Below are positions 17,794 to 25,679 of a stretch of 64,000 nucleotides of DNA, piece by piece. Below the pieces are notes generated by a model. That model was given only the letters and a program-made list of their open reading frames with translations, had not been told where the DNA came from and searched no databases. The DNA is from UBA3946 sp002385755 (GTDB lineage Bacteria > Bacillota_I > Bacilli_A > ML615J-28 > CAG-698). The position numbers and the translations under genes are program-made. The stretch lies in the NCBI GenBank assembly GCA_050953085.1, contig JBMNLX010000005.1, positions 186,001 through 250,000 of the forward strand, read 5' to 3'. Numbering within the stretch: position 1 is the first letter of the stretch; each line of letters begins with the position of its first letter.

Positions 17794-18093
17794 TCATAAT
17801 CTTTTTCGTTCGTACAATGATAAAATAAACCATAAGCCCACGATCATCAAAAATATCTTGAAGGTCGCGGTATAAAGAAACAGCAGGCACACGAGGCAAG
17901 CAAATAAATAAATGCCGATAAAAATCACTTCAAGATATATAAAAGGGGCCCGGTATAAGCCGCGCAACAAAAACAGCAACCCAATAAACAATAAAAGCAC
18001 GAGAAAAAAAATAATATCGCCGAAAATCCAATAAAATAAAAACGATAAAATAAACGTCACAATCCGGCAATTGTTTTTCCACCAAAGCATCAT
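17794..18093 (-). CDS. Small hydrophobic membrane protein, unknown
   Basis: A 99-residue protein made almost wholly of hydrophobic segments (about three to four helices between residues 10 and 90) and ending in a basic YERKRL. No family was recognised. The start at 18093 (or the next codon, also ATG) is supported by AGGGG about 9 bases upstream. Same strand as the downstream small membrane gene, with a promoter between them. Confidence 0.55.
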   Translation of the reverse strand: MMLWWKNNCRIVTFILSFLFYWIFGDIIFFLVLLLFIGLLFLLRGLYRAPFIYLEVIFIGIYLFACLVCLLFLYTATFKIFLMIVGLWFILSLYERKRL

Positions 18094-18215
18094 AGCGCCT
18101 TACCCCTCACTAAAAATTATTAATACGGGCGCGATAATATGTTAATCCAAGTTAAAAATACGCGTTATTATTATAATATGAGCTTCGGCGATGAAGATTT
18201 TACGGCAAACGCGGC

Positions 18216-18248
18216 CAAAAAAAAACCGGCATGGAAATCATGCCGGTT
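18216..18248 (-). terminator. Terminator after fba
   Basis: Perfect 10-bp stem (AACCGGCATG and complement) with a 5-base loop; on the minus strand it continues into a run of T residues. Confidence 0.88.
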
Positions 18249-18264
18249 CATGTCTCTTTTTCGG

Positions 18265-19128
18265 TTATTTAACGGCCTTGCCCGCCGAACCGAAAACGGC
18301 TATTTTCTCTTTTACGACTTCATAGATTGCTTTGGAGGCCGGTCCGATAATTTTTCTCGGATCGTATACTTCATTGTTCTCCGCCAGCAAGGAGCGCAAC
18401 GAACGGGCGAAAGCCATTTGGCATTCGGTGTTGACATTGATTTTCGTCGTCCCGCAACTGATCGCCCTTTTTATCATGTCGTCGGGAATACCCGTGCCGC
18501 CATGAAGTACCAGGGGAACGTTGGTCGCGTTTTTGATTTCTTCCATTTCTTTAAACCCGAGTTTGGGCTCGCCTTTGTAAGGTCCGTGAACGCTCCCCAA
18601 AGCCGGGGCGAGAAAATCAACGTTTGTGGCCTTGACAAGCTCGACGCATTCGTTGAGGTCGGCATAAATTATGCTTTCGCCGACGACATCGTCTTCCTGC
18701 CCGCCGATCGTACCCAATTCGGCTTCGACGCTTACGCCGCGCGCGTGGGCGTAATCGACCACTTCCTTGGTCAATTTAATGTTTTCGGCCAGGGGATGCT
18801 TCGACGCGTCAATCATGACCGAGGTGAAGCCGGCGTCAATTGCCTTTTTACAACTTTCAAAAGACGAACCGTGATCCAAATGAATGGCCACGTCAACGGT
18901 AATGTTTAAGTCTTCCAACATACCTTTAACCATTCCGACGACGGTTTTGAACCCGCCCATATAGCGGGTCGCGCCCTCGGAAACCCCGAGGATAACCGGG
19001 GAATTCATCTCTTCGCAGGCGCTCAATATTGATTTAGTCCATTCAAGATTGTTAATGTTGAACTGACCGACGGCGTACTTTTCGTCCTTCGCTTTTACAA
19101 GCATTGCCTTCATACTAACTAAATTCAT
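18265..19128 (-). CDS. fba: Class II fructose-bisphosphate aldolase
   Basis: Zinc-dependent enzyme that interconverts fructose 1,6-bisphosphate with glyceraldehyde 3-phosphate and dihydroxyacetone phosphate. The 287-residue protein shows the zinc motif HLDHG near residue 83-87, VEAELGTIGGQEDD, LHGGTGIP and the NVNTECQ substrate site. Length is usual for the bacterial class IIB. ATG at 19128 has GGAGG 7 bases upstream. It is monocistronic, closed by its own terminator. Confidence 0.96.
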   Translation of the reverse strand: MNLVSMKAMLVKAKDEKYAVGQFNINNLEWTKSILSACEEMNSPVILGVSEGATRYMGGFKTVVGMVKGMLEDLNITVDVAIHLDHGSSFESCKKAIDAGFTSVMIDASKHPLAENIKLTKEVVDYAHARGVSVEAELGTIGGQEDDVVGESIIYADLNECVELVKATNVDFLAPALGSVHGPYKGEPKLGFKEMEEIKNATNVPLVLHGGTGIPDDMIKRAISCGTTKINVNTECQMAFARSLRSLLAENNEVYDPRKIIGPASKAIYEVVKEKIAVFGSAGKAVK

Positions 19129-19160
19129 ATATAAACCTCCTTTTAATAGTCAATCGTTTA

Positions 19161-20021
19161 TTATTTTTCCAATATAAAATAACCGAAACCGAGGACGCCG
19201 CACCCGATGTGGGCTCCGACCGCCGGCGTGATCGTGAAAACTTCAACTTCGTATGCGTTGGGTAGTTCTTTTTCCAGTTTCTCCGCACACGCTCGCGCAT
19301 CTTGTTCCCGTAAGGTGTGTAGCACGAGCATCTTTACTTTTTTCGCGTCCTTCGTTTCCTCAAGAAACATGTTCCAGGCTCTTTCCACCGCTTTCCGGTG
19401 CGTCCTTACCTTTTCCACGCTAACGATGCGCCCGTTTTTGGTTAGCTCCAAAACCGGCTTGATTTTTAACAGATTGCCGATAAATCCTTGCGCGCCGCTT
19501 AGGCGGCCGTTCTTCACAAGATAATTAAGGTCATCGACAACAAAATAAGCGTGTTGGTTGTCGATCAAATAACGGGTGTAATCCAATATTTCCTGAACGG
19601 TTTTCCCCGCGTCGGCCATTTCCTTGGCCCGCACCGCTACATACCCTTGCATATATGTCGCCAATTTCGTGTCGACGACATAAATGTTTATTTTACCTTT
19701 ATAATCATCGATAAGGTTTTCGACCATCGGTCCTATGGAGCTTAGTTTATACGATATCGAATACATTATGACATCGGTATATCCTTCGGCGGCCAACCGG
19801 TCCAACAATTCCATCGCTTCCCCGACCGTCGGCGCCGACGTCGATGGGATTATCCCCGTCGTTTGCAATTTTTCGTAAAACTCATCGGCTTTTATATCAA
19901 TGCCGTCGACATAATGCTCGTCATCAAAATTGATTATCGAGCGCAAAACGGGAATCCCGGGATCGTAACCGATATAATCGAGTCCGGCGTTAACGTCGGA
20001 TATGATGGCGATTTTGCTCAT
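19161..20021 (-). CDS. DegV family fatty-acid-binding protein
   Basis: DegV (FakB) proteins bind a fatty acid and present it to the kinase FakA for phosphorylation during use of exogenous fatty acids. The 286-residue protein shows the N-terminal SDVNAGLDY block, TSAPTVGEA (threonine/serine ligand segment), YSISYKLSS, and the C-terminal GAHIGCGVLGFGYF. Because DegV families are many, the fatty acid specificity is unknown. ATG at 20021 is chosen with GGAGG 6 bases upstream; an ATG 34 codons earlier lies within the terminator of spoVT. Confidence 0.88.
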   Translation of the reverse strand: MSKIAIISDVNAGLDYIGYDPGIPVLRSIINFDDEHYVDGIDIKADEFYEKLQTTGIIPSTSAPTVGEAMELLDRLAAEGYTDVIMYSISYKLSSIGPMVENLIDDYKGKINIYVVDTKLATYMQGYVAVRAKEMADAGKTVQEILDYTRYLIDNQHAYFVVDDLNYLVKNGRLSGAQGFIGNLLKIKPVLELTKNGRIVSVEKVRTHRKAVERAWNMFLEETKDAKKVKMLVLHTLREQDARACAEKLEKELPNAYEVEVFTITPAVGAHIGCGVLGFGYFILEK

Positions 20022-20078
20022 GCTTTTCCTCCAGTCTTTTGTAAACATATTATAACACGGTGACCGGAAAACTGCAAT

Positions 20079-20120
20079 AAAAAACAAAAAACTATTGCGC
20101 AGGGCAATAGTTTTTTGTTT
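20079..20120 (-). terminator. Terminator after spoVT
   Basis: Perfect 17-bp inverted repeat (arms 20082-20098 and 20104-20120) with a 5-base loop and A/T runs on both sides. Confidence 0.88.
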
Positions 20121-20134
20121 CATTTTTGGTTTTA

Positions 20135-20665
20135 TTAAGATTCTAGATATTTTCCAATAAACAAGCTCGTCATTTCGGCGATTGATTTTTCCAATTCGCC
20201 AACGGCGTTTTCCCCGACAACAATTACCGCTCCGATTAAATCGCCGTAAACGGCAATCGGCTTTAACACGGTCGGAGTGTTAATCACTAGATTATCCGTG
20301 ATCTCCAGTGATTCGCCGCGTTCAAAAACTTGCATGTTTCTTTTTTGGATTTTATCATCCAATCTTATATCTATCTTTTTCCCTACAATGTCTTTTCGGA
20401 AATTCCCGGCAACTGCAATAATTCTTTCATTGTCGGTTATAATAATTTCTCTATTGCTTGACGCGAAAACCGCCTCCGCATACTGGGCAATAAAATTATT
20501 AATACTTTCAATATGCGAATATTTTTTTAGAATGATTGCCTCATTACCATCGGTATATATTTCCAAAGAATCTCCTTCCCTAATCCGTAAATTTCTCCTG
20601 ATTTCTTTGGGAATTACTATCCTGCCCAAATCATCAATTCTGCGTACAACGCCTGTTGCTTTCAT
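20135..20665 (-). CDS. spoVT: Stage V sporulation transcription regulator SpoVT
   Basis: Forespore regulator of sigma-G genes in Bacillus. The 176-residue protein has the AbrB-type swapped-hairpin DNA-binding domain (MKATGVVRRIDDLGRIVIPKEI at the start, with IREGDSLEIY) and a C-terminal GAF-like domain of the right size, including PIAVYGDLIGAVIVV. Its first 50 residues are nearly identical to B. subtilis SpoVT as remembered, and the neighbours mfd and pth are the same as in Bacillus. A sigma-G-like promoter motif precedes it (20685-20713). It marks sporulation ability. Confidence 0.93.
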   Translation of the reverse strand: MKATGVVRRIDDLGRIVIPKEIRRNLRIREGDSLEIYTDGNEAIILKKYSHIESINNFIAQYAEAVFASSNREIIITDNERIIAVAGNFRKDIVGKKIDIRLDDKIQKRNMQVFERGESLEITDNLVINTPTVLKPIAVYGDLIGAVIVVGENAVGELEKSIAEMTSLFIGKYLES

Positions 20666-20684
20666 CTTGTCACCTCACTAGTAA

Positions 20685-20713
20685 TATTATGGTAATTTTT
20701 TAGTTTTATATAC
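20685..20713 (-). promoter_or_regulatory. Possible sigma-G/F-type promoter of spoVT
   Basis: Minus strand GTATA (20709-20713), 17-base spacer, CATAATA (20685-20691), resembling the sigma-G consensus GHATR-N18-CATNNTA. The predicted transcript would start next to the Shine-Dalgarno sequence, which weakens the claim. Confidence 0.35.
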
Positions 20714-20721
20714 TTGATTTT

Positions 20722-23700
20722 TTAATTTAACGACTCCAATAAACGACAAAGATCAAATATCCATTTCTTATCACCAGTCCGCTTTGGAATCTTAATGATA
20801 ATCCTTCTTCTTTTATATTCGAATTCAATGTCTCTGTTTATTTCGGCCGCAGAAAGAAACATCTTTTGGGAATCAATTGCTTTGGTTTTATCTTCGGAAA
20901 TAATGACCATCGCTCTGTTTTGTGTTTCAAAAACATTTTCGGCTTTGAATTTTCGTAACAATACCTGCAAATATCTTTCCTCGATATAGGTCAGTATTTC
21001 ATCGTTAAGCCTGCCGAACCGATCGGTAAACTCTTCGATTAGTCTTGTTTTGTCCGTCTTTGTTTTTATTCGATTAATTTCTTTGTGAATTAAGATTTTG
21101 ATATCATCGTCACTCACATAAGATTCGTTTACATGTCTTGACACCTCAATAAGATAATTTTTTTCTTCCTGAACACTCTTTTTACCCGTTATCTGATTGA
21201 CTGATTCCTCCAAAAGTTTAAGATACATATCCAAACCAATGGCGTCGATAAATCCCGACTGTTCTTTGCCGAGAATGTCCCCCGCGCCCCGGATGGCTAA
21301 ATCACGGATGGCTATTTTATAGCCGCTCCCGAGCGTGGTGAATTCTTTGATGGCGTTCAGTCTTTTTACCGCGTCTTCAGTCAGCACCTTATCGGCGTCA
21401 TACATCAAATAAGCGTAGGCGATTCGGTCGCTCCGGCCAATGCGCCCCCTTATTTGATATATTTGCGACAAACCCAGGAAATCAGCGCCGTCGATAATTA
21501 AAGTGTTGGCGTTTGGAATATCAAGACCGATTTCAATAATGGTCGTGCAGAGGATAATGTCGTATTTCCGATCAAGAAAATCCTGCACAACATCCTCCAA
21601 CTCCGTCCTGTGCATTTGCCCGTGAGCGAGGCATATTCTCGCCTCCGGCACGAGACGATGCAACTTCCGATACATATAATCCAACTCAGCTATTCGATTA
21701 TAAAGGTAAAACACTTGTCCGCCCCGGGCCATTTCCCGATAAATCGCTTCTTTGATGACGATATCGTTTTTCTCAACGACATACGTCTGAATCGGGTAGC
21801 GGTCCTTCGGGGGAGTTCCGACTAAACTAAGCTGCCTCAAGCCCATAATCGACATTTGCAGCGTGCGCGGAATCGGCGTGGCGGTTAAAGTCAAAACGTT
21901 AACGTTCGCCTTTAACTTCTTTATTTGTTCTTTATGAACAACGCCAAACCTTTGTTCCTCGTCGATAATCAACAACCCGAGATCGCGAAAACTAACGTCT
22001 TTGCTCAGCAATCGATGGGTGCCGATTATGATATCGACGCGGCCGGCTTTTAAGTCCTTGATTATTTCCTTTTGCTTTCGCGGACTCACCAACCGGTTCA
22101 GCATTTCCACCCGGACGCCGTATTTTTCAAACCGCGAACGAAAAGTATAATAATGTTGGCGCGTCAGGATCGTCGTGGGCGCCAAATACGCCGCTTGTTT
22201 GTTTGAATATACTGTCTTGAAGGCGATTCTCATCGCGATTTCGGTTTTGCCGTAACCGACGTCGCCGCATATCAAGCGGTCGATTACCTTTCCTTCTTCC
22301 ATGTCTTTCTTTATTTCCGCAACCGATTTTATCTGGTCGGGAGTTTCCTCGTGTTCGAAATCCTCTTCGAACAACCGTTGAAACTCGCTATCGGAAGGGT
22401 ATTTAAACCCGTTGGCCTGCTCGCGCCTCGCTTGCAGGGCAAGAAGTTCCGCGGCGATGTTTTCCAATTTTTCTTTTATTTTTTGCTTTTTCTTTTCCCA
22501 TTCGCCCTTCCCGATCGTCGTAAGCCGCGGGATATGTCCCTCGCTTCCCTGGTATTTTTCCAGAAGACTTACCTTCTCAACCGGGATATAAAGTTCCATG
22601 TTGGCGTATTGGAGCAGGATGTAATCGTTGCGGATATCTTTTAACCGAACCGTTTTTATCCCCAAATACCTGCCGATCCCGTAATCGTAATGAACGACGT
22701 AATCGCCGATATTCAAGTCTTCTTTCGAAGAGATGGGAACGGTATGTTGCATATGGCGGTATCTGGGGCGATGAATCTTGACTTGTTTGAATACTTCCTT
22801 CTCAGTAATAACTTCCACGTTGCTTTCGATAAAACCGAAAGCAACTGCGTTTTGGCACTTAATTAAATTAATTCTTTGCCTCTTCACGACGGAAAATTTG
22901 TCGATTATAACGGGCTCTAAACTATTTTCTTTCAATATTTCGAAAACCAAGCCGATCCTTTCGTCGCTTGTAAAAGCGAATATGAAAGTCTTTTCGGGAT
23001 TGGCTTTCAAATCGGCGATCAGGCTGCGAATATCGTTTTGATAACCAATAACTCCGTATCCGCGCAAAGGAAAATGACGATCAAGCACAACTTCATTCAT
23101 GCTTTGCGCATACTCGCTTAGGTAGATTTTGCGCTCGGCGTGATGAAATATATTATAAAAATCATAGAAGAAAAACAGATTGAGATTTTTCGGTTTATTC
23201 AGGTGTTCAAGGTAATTGCCCAAGTCGGATAACATCTGCCGATAATTATCCTTCAGCCGCTGGTAATCGTGATAAATAACCGTCTTCCCAGGTAAATAAT
23301 CCAAAAGCGTTACCGGCTCCGGTTCCAGATAACGGATATACTTGTTAATCCGCTCGAGATTATCGTAATTTTCCATGTCTTCAAGATCGTTGTTAACAAA
23401 TCCCGGCGTTTCGCCGCAATCTTTTCTGATTCGTTCCGCGGCCCGCCGGAATTCGTCTTCCGAATAAACAAGCTCGTTGATCGGGAAGATTTGATAACCC
23501 TCGATTTTCTCAACGCTTTTTTGCGTTTCCACGTCGAAGATTTTCAGCGTCTCGATTTCGTCGTCATAGAAATTTATCCGAACCGGATATTCGTTATGAC
23601 CGGAGAAAACATCAATAATCTCGCCCCTGACGCTAAACTCGCCTATCATGGTAGTTACGGGAACGCGTTTGTATCCCATTTCAACCAGGCGGCGCGCCAC

Positions 23701-24156
23701 TTCGCCGGAAGGCATCACCATGCCGGCCTTAAGATTCAGCGCGGCCCGCGCGTAGCGCTCCGGCCGCATCAACGGGCGAAGGAGAGCCGGCGGATGGGTA
23801 ACGATTATTCTTTTTTCGCCGGCAAGAATGTTTTTGACCGTCTCGAGTCGTTCGTATTTAAAATCACCGCTTACGGCGATCAATTCAATTGAAACCAACT
23901 CGTCGATCACATACAAGTTAACCTTGTCGTCCCCGGCGATTTTACAAAACGCGTCATAGGCTTGGTTGGCATAATAAAGGTTGCTTGCCACGTAAACGAC
24001 GGATTCGCTTTTCTCAAGGAAAGTTAAATAAGATAAGAGATACCCGTGATTTAGCGATAAGCCGCTCAAATAATAAGAATATTTGTTTCCGGATATCGCC
24101 TCGAGGTATCCCCTGATTACTTTTTCCTGAGAAAATATTTCCAAAACATTATTCAT
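20722..24156 (-). CDS. mfd: Transcription-repair coupling factor
   Basis: Removes RNA polymerase stalled at DNA damage and recruits UvrA. The 1144-residue protein has an N-terminal UvrB-homology region, the RNA polymerase interacting domain around residues 450-560 (QHTVPISSKEDLNIGDYVVHYDYGIGRY), then the SF2 translocase with DVGYGKTEIAMR (Walker A), DEEQRFG (DEEQ box), TATPIPRTLQMS, and the helicase C half with RGRIGRSD. The TRCF C-terminal domain follows. Length is in the family range. It stands between pth and spoVT, as in Bacillus. Confidence 0.97.
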   Translation of the reverse strand: MNNVLEIFSQEKVIRGYLEAISGNKYSYYLSGLSLNHGYLLSYLTFLEKSESVVYVASNLYYANQAYDAFCKIAGDDKVNLYVIDELVSIELIAVSGDFKYERLETVKNILAGEKRIIVTHPPALLRPLMRPERYARAALNLKAGMVMPSGEVARRLVEMGYKRVPVTTMIGEFSVRGEIIDVFSGHNEYPVRINFYDDEIETLKIFDVETQKSVEKIEGYQIFPINELVYSEDEFRRAAERIRKDCGETPGFVNNDLEDMENYDNLERINKYIRYLEPEPVTLLDYLPGKTVIYHDYQRLKDNYRQMLSDLGNYLEHLNKPKNLNLFFFYDFYNIFHHAERKIYLSEYAQSMNEVVLDRHFPLRGYGVIGYQNDIRSLIADLKANPEKTFIFAFTSDERIGLVFEILKENSLEPVIIDKFSVVKRQRINLIKCQNAVAFGFIESNVEVITEKEVFKQVKIHRPRYRHMQHTVPISSKEDLNIGDYVVHYDYGIGRYLGIKTVRLKDIRNDYILLQYANMELYIPVEKVSLLEKYQGSEGHIPRLTTIGKGEWEKKKQKIKEKLENIAAELLALQARREQANGFKYPSDSEFQRLFEEDFEHEETPDQIKSVAEIKKDMEEGKVIDRLICGDVGYGKTEIAMRIAFKTVYSNKQAAYLAPTTILTRQHYYTFRSRFEKYGVRVEMLNRLVSPRKQKEIIKDLKAGRVDIIIGTHRLLSKDVSFRDLGLLIIDEEQRFGVVHKEQIKKLKANVNVLTLTATPIPRTLQMSIMGLRQLSLVGTPPKDRYPIQTYVVEKNDIVIKEAIYREMARGGQVFYLYNRIAELDYMYRKLHRLVPEARICLAHGQMHRTELEDVVQDFLDRKYDIILCTTIIEIGLDIPNANTLIIDGADFLGLSQIYQIRGRIGRSDRIAYAYLMYDADKVLTEDAVKRLNAIKEFTTLGSGYKIAIRDLAIRGAGDILGKEQSGFIDAIGLDMYLKLLEESVNQITGKKSVQEEKNYLIEVSRHVNESYVSDDDIKILIHKEINRIKTKTDKTRLIEEFTDRFGRLNDEILTYIEERYLQVLLRKFKAENVFETQNRAMVIISEDKTKAIDSQKMFLSAAEINRDIEFEYKRRRIIIKIPKRTGDKKWIFDLCRLLESLN

Positions 24157-24165
24157 TATAAACCC

Positions 24166-24723
24166 CTAATTATATTTCCCCATGAAGTTATCGAAAGTAT
24201 CGAATAAAAAACTATCGATCATTTCTTTTGCATTGGCAATAATTTCGTTTAAAGTCTCCGCCTCGCTTTTCGTAAATTTTGCTAGAACGTAACGGCAAGC
24301 ATCCAACTCCGGCTCTTTGCCGATGCCGATGCGAATTCTTTTGATCGTTTCGGTTTTTAACGCCTCGATAATACTTTGCATGCCCTTGTGACCGCCGGAA
24401 GAGCCTCCTCGGCGGATTCTCACCTTCCCGCTCGGCAGTTCCATGTCGTCGTAAACGACGAGGATGTCGTCGGTTTCGATACGGTAATAATTTTTCGCCG
24501 CCAAAACCGATTGACCGGAAAGATTCATAAAGGTTTGAGGTTTGATAATCATTAAATCATGGCCGGAATGCTTGATGACGGCCGACTCGCAATACAGGTC
24601 TTTGTCTGCCCTAAATTTGCCTCCCAGATCTTTAACGAGCCGGTCGACAAACATGAAACCGACATTATGTCTAGTTTTTTTGTATTTCCTGCCCGGATTG
24701 CCAAGCCCAACAATTAATTTCAT
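24166..24723 (-). CDS. pth: Peptidyl-tRNA hydrolase
   Basis: Releases tRNA from peptidyl-tRNA dropped by ribosomes. The 185-residue protein has the family start KLIVGLGNPGRKYKKTRHNVGF with the catalytic His20, the PQTFMNLSG loop, YDDMELPSGKVRIRRGGSSGGHKG with conserved Asp and His, and RIRIGIG. It precedes mfd by 9 bases, and the three genes pth-mfd-spoVT form a usual sporulator order. Confidence 0.96.
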   Translation of the reverse strand: MKLIVGLGNPGRKYKKTRHNVGFMFVDRLVKDLGGKFRADKDLYCESAVIKHSGHDLMIIKPQTFMNLSGQSVLAAKNYYRIETDDILVVYDDMELPSGKVRIRRGGSSGGHKGMQSIIEALKTETIKRIRIGIGKEPELDACRYVLAKFTKSEAETLNEIIANAKEMIDSFLFDTFDNFMGKYN

Positions 24724-24755
24724 GTCAATACCTCAAACGTTTTAAAACATTATCT

Positions 24756-25610
24756 TTAAACCTTTTCTCTGGCAGAGATTTGTTTTTTATAGCAAAGCAA
24801 AATATTTTCCAGTAACGAAGCTATCGTCATCGGCCCGACGCCTTTGGGGACCGGCGTGATATAGGAAGCGACTTCCTTAACGCCGGCAAAATCGACGTCG
24901 CCGACGATTTTACCCTCGACTTTATTAATACCGACATCGACGACTACGGCGTCTTTTTTCACCATGTCGGCGGTAATAAAACGCGGTTTGCCGACGGCGA
25001 CAACCAAAATATCCGCGCGCCTGGTAACTTCGCGCAGATTAGCCGTCTTCGAGTGGGCAATAGTTACCGTCGCGTTTTTCTGCAATAACAACAACGCCGC
25101 CGGTTTGCCGACCAAACTGCTCCTTCCGACCACCACGGCGTTTTTGCCGGCAATTTCAACAAAATACTTTTGCAGTAACGTGATGACGCCTTTCGGCGTG
25201 GCCGGGGCGATGGCATCGGAACCCACCATTAGTTTGCCTTGATTAACGATAGTCAACCCATCGACATCTTTAAGCGGATCGATCGCGTTGATAATCTCGC
25301 TTTCGTTAAGATGGCTGGGCAAGGGAAGTTGCACGAGAATCCCGTGAATCTTGGGATCGGCGTTGCATTCCGCAATGATTTTTAATAGCTCCTTTTGGGG
25401 TATTTTCTCGTCGAGAAAATAATCTTTTACGCGGATCCCGGCCTCGTCACACGCCTTGATTTTGTTTCGAACATAGACTTGGCTGGCCGGGTTTTTCCCA
25501 ACCATAATCAACGCAAGAGTTATGTCCTCGTTAATCGCAGCAACTTCGCCGGCAATTTTTTTTATGAGGGATTCCGCGGTTTTCTTGCCATCCAGAATAA
25601 TAAAAATCAC
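24756..25610 (-). CDS. folD: Methylenetetrahydrofolate dehydrogenase/cyclohydrolase
   Basis: Bifunctional enzyme converting 5,10-methylene-THF to 10-formyl-THF with NADP. The 284-residue protein shows the folate region VGKNPASQVYVRNKIKACDEAGI with catalytic Lys, DGLTIVNQGKL, PATPKGVI, the NADP site VVGRSSLVGKPAALLLL and PVPKGVGPMTIASLLEN. The start is unusual: no ATG or TTG lies near the N-terminus. The GTG at 25610 has only a weak ribosome site, whereas an ATT four codons later is preceded by GAGGTGA at 5 bases. GTG is annotated. Confidence 0.94.
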   Translation of the reverse strand: MIFIILDGKKTAESLIKKIAGEVAAINEDITLALIMVGKNPASQVYVRNKIKACDEAGIRVKDYFLDEKIPQKELLKIIAECNADPKIHGILVQLPLPSHLNESEIINAIDPLKDVDGLTIVNQGKLMVGSDAIAPATPKGVITLLQKYFVEIAGKNAVVVGRSSLVGKPAALLLLQKNATVTIAHSKTANLREVTRRADILVVAVGKPRFITADMVKKDAVVVDVGINKVEGKIVGDVDFAGVKEVASYITPVPKGVGPMTIASLLENILLCYKKQISAREKV

Positions 25611-25679
25611 CTCAATCTTTCTGTTTTCAATTCATTATACACTAATTTATAAAAAAATGCTAGTTATAGGAAAATTTTT

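Noticed and set aside
18139..18909. A 256-codon plus-strand open frame opposite fba
   Set aside because: It is antisense to a clear class II aldolase and shows no motif, so it is a shadow of biased codon use.
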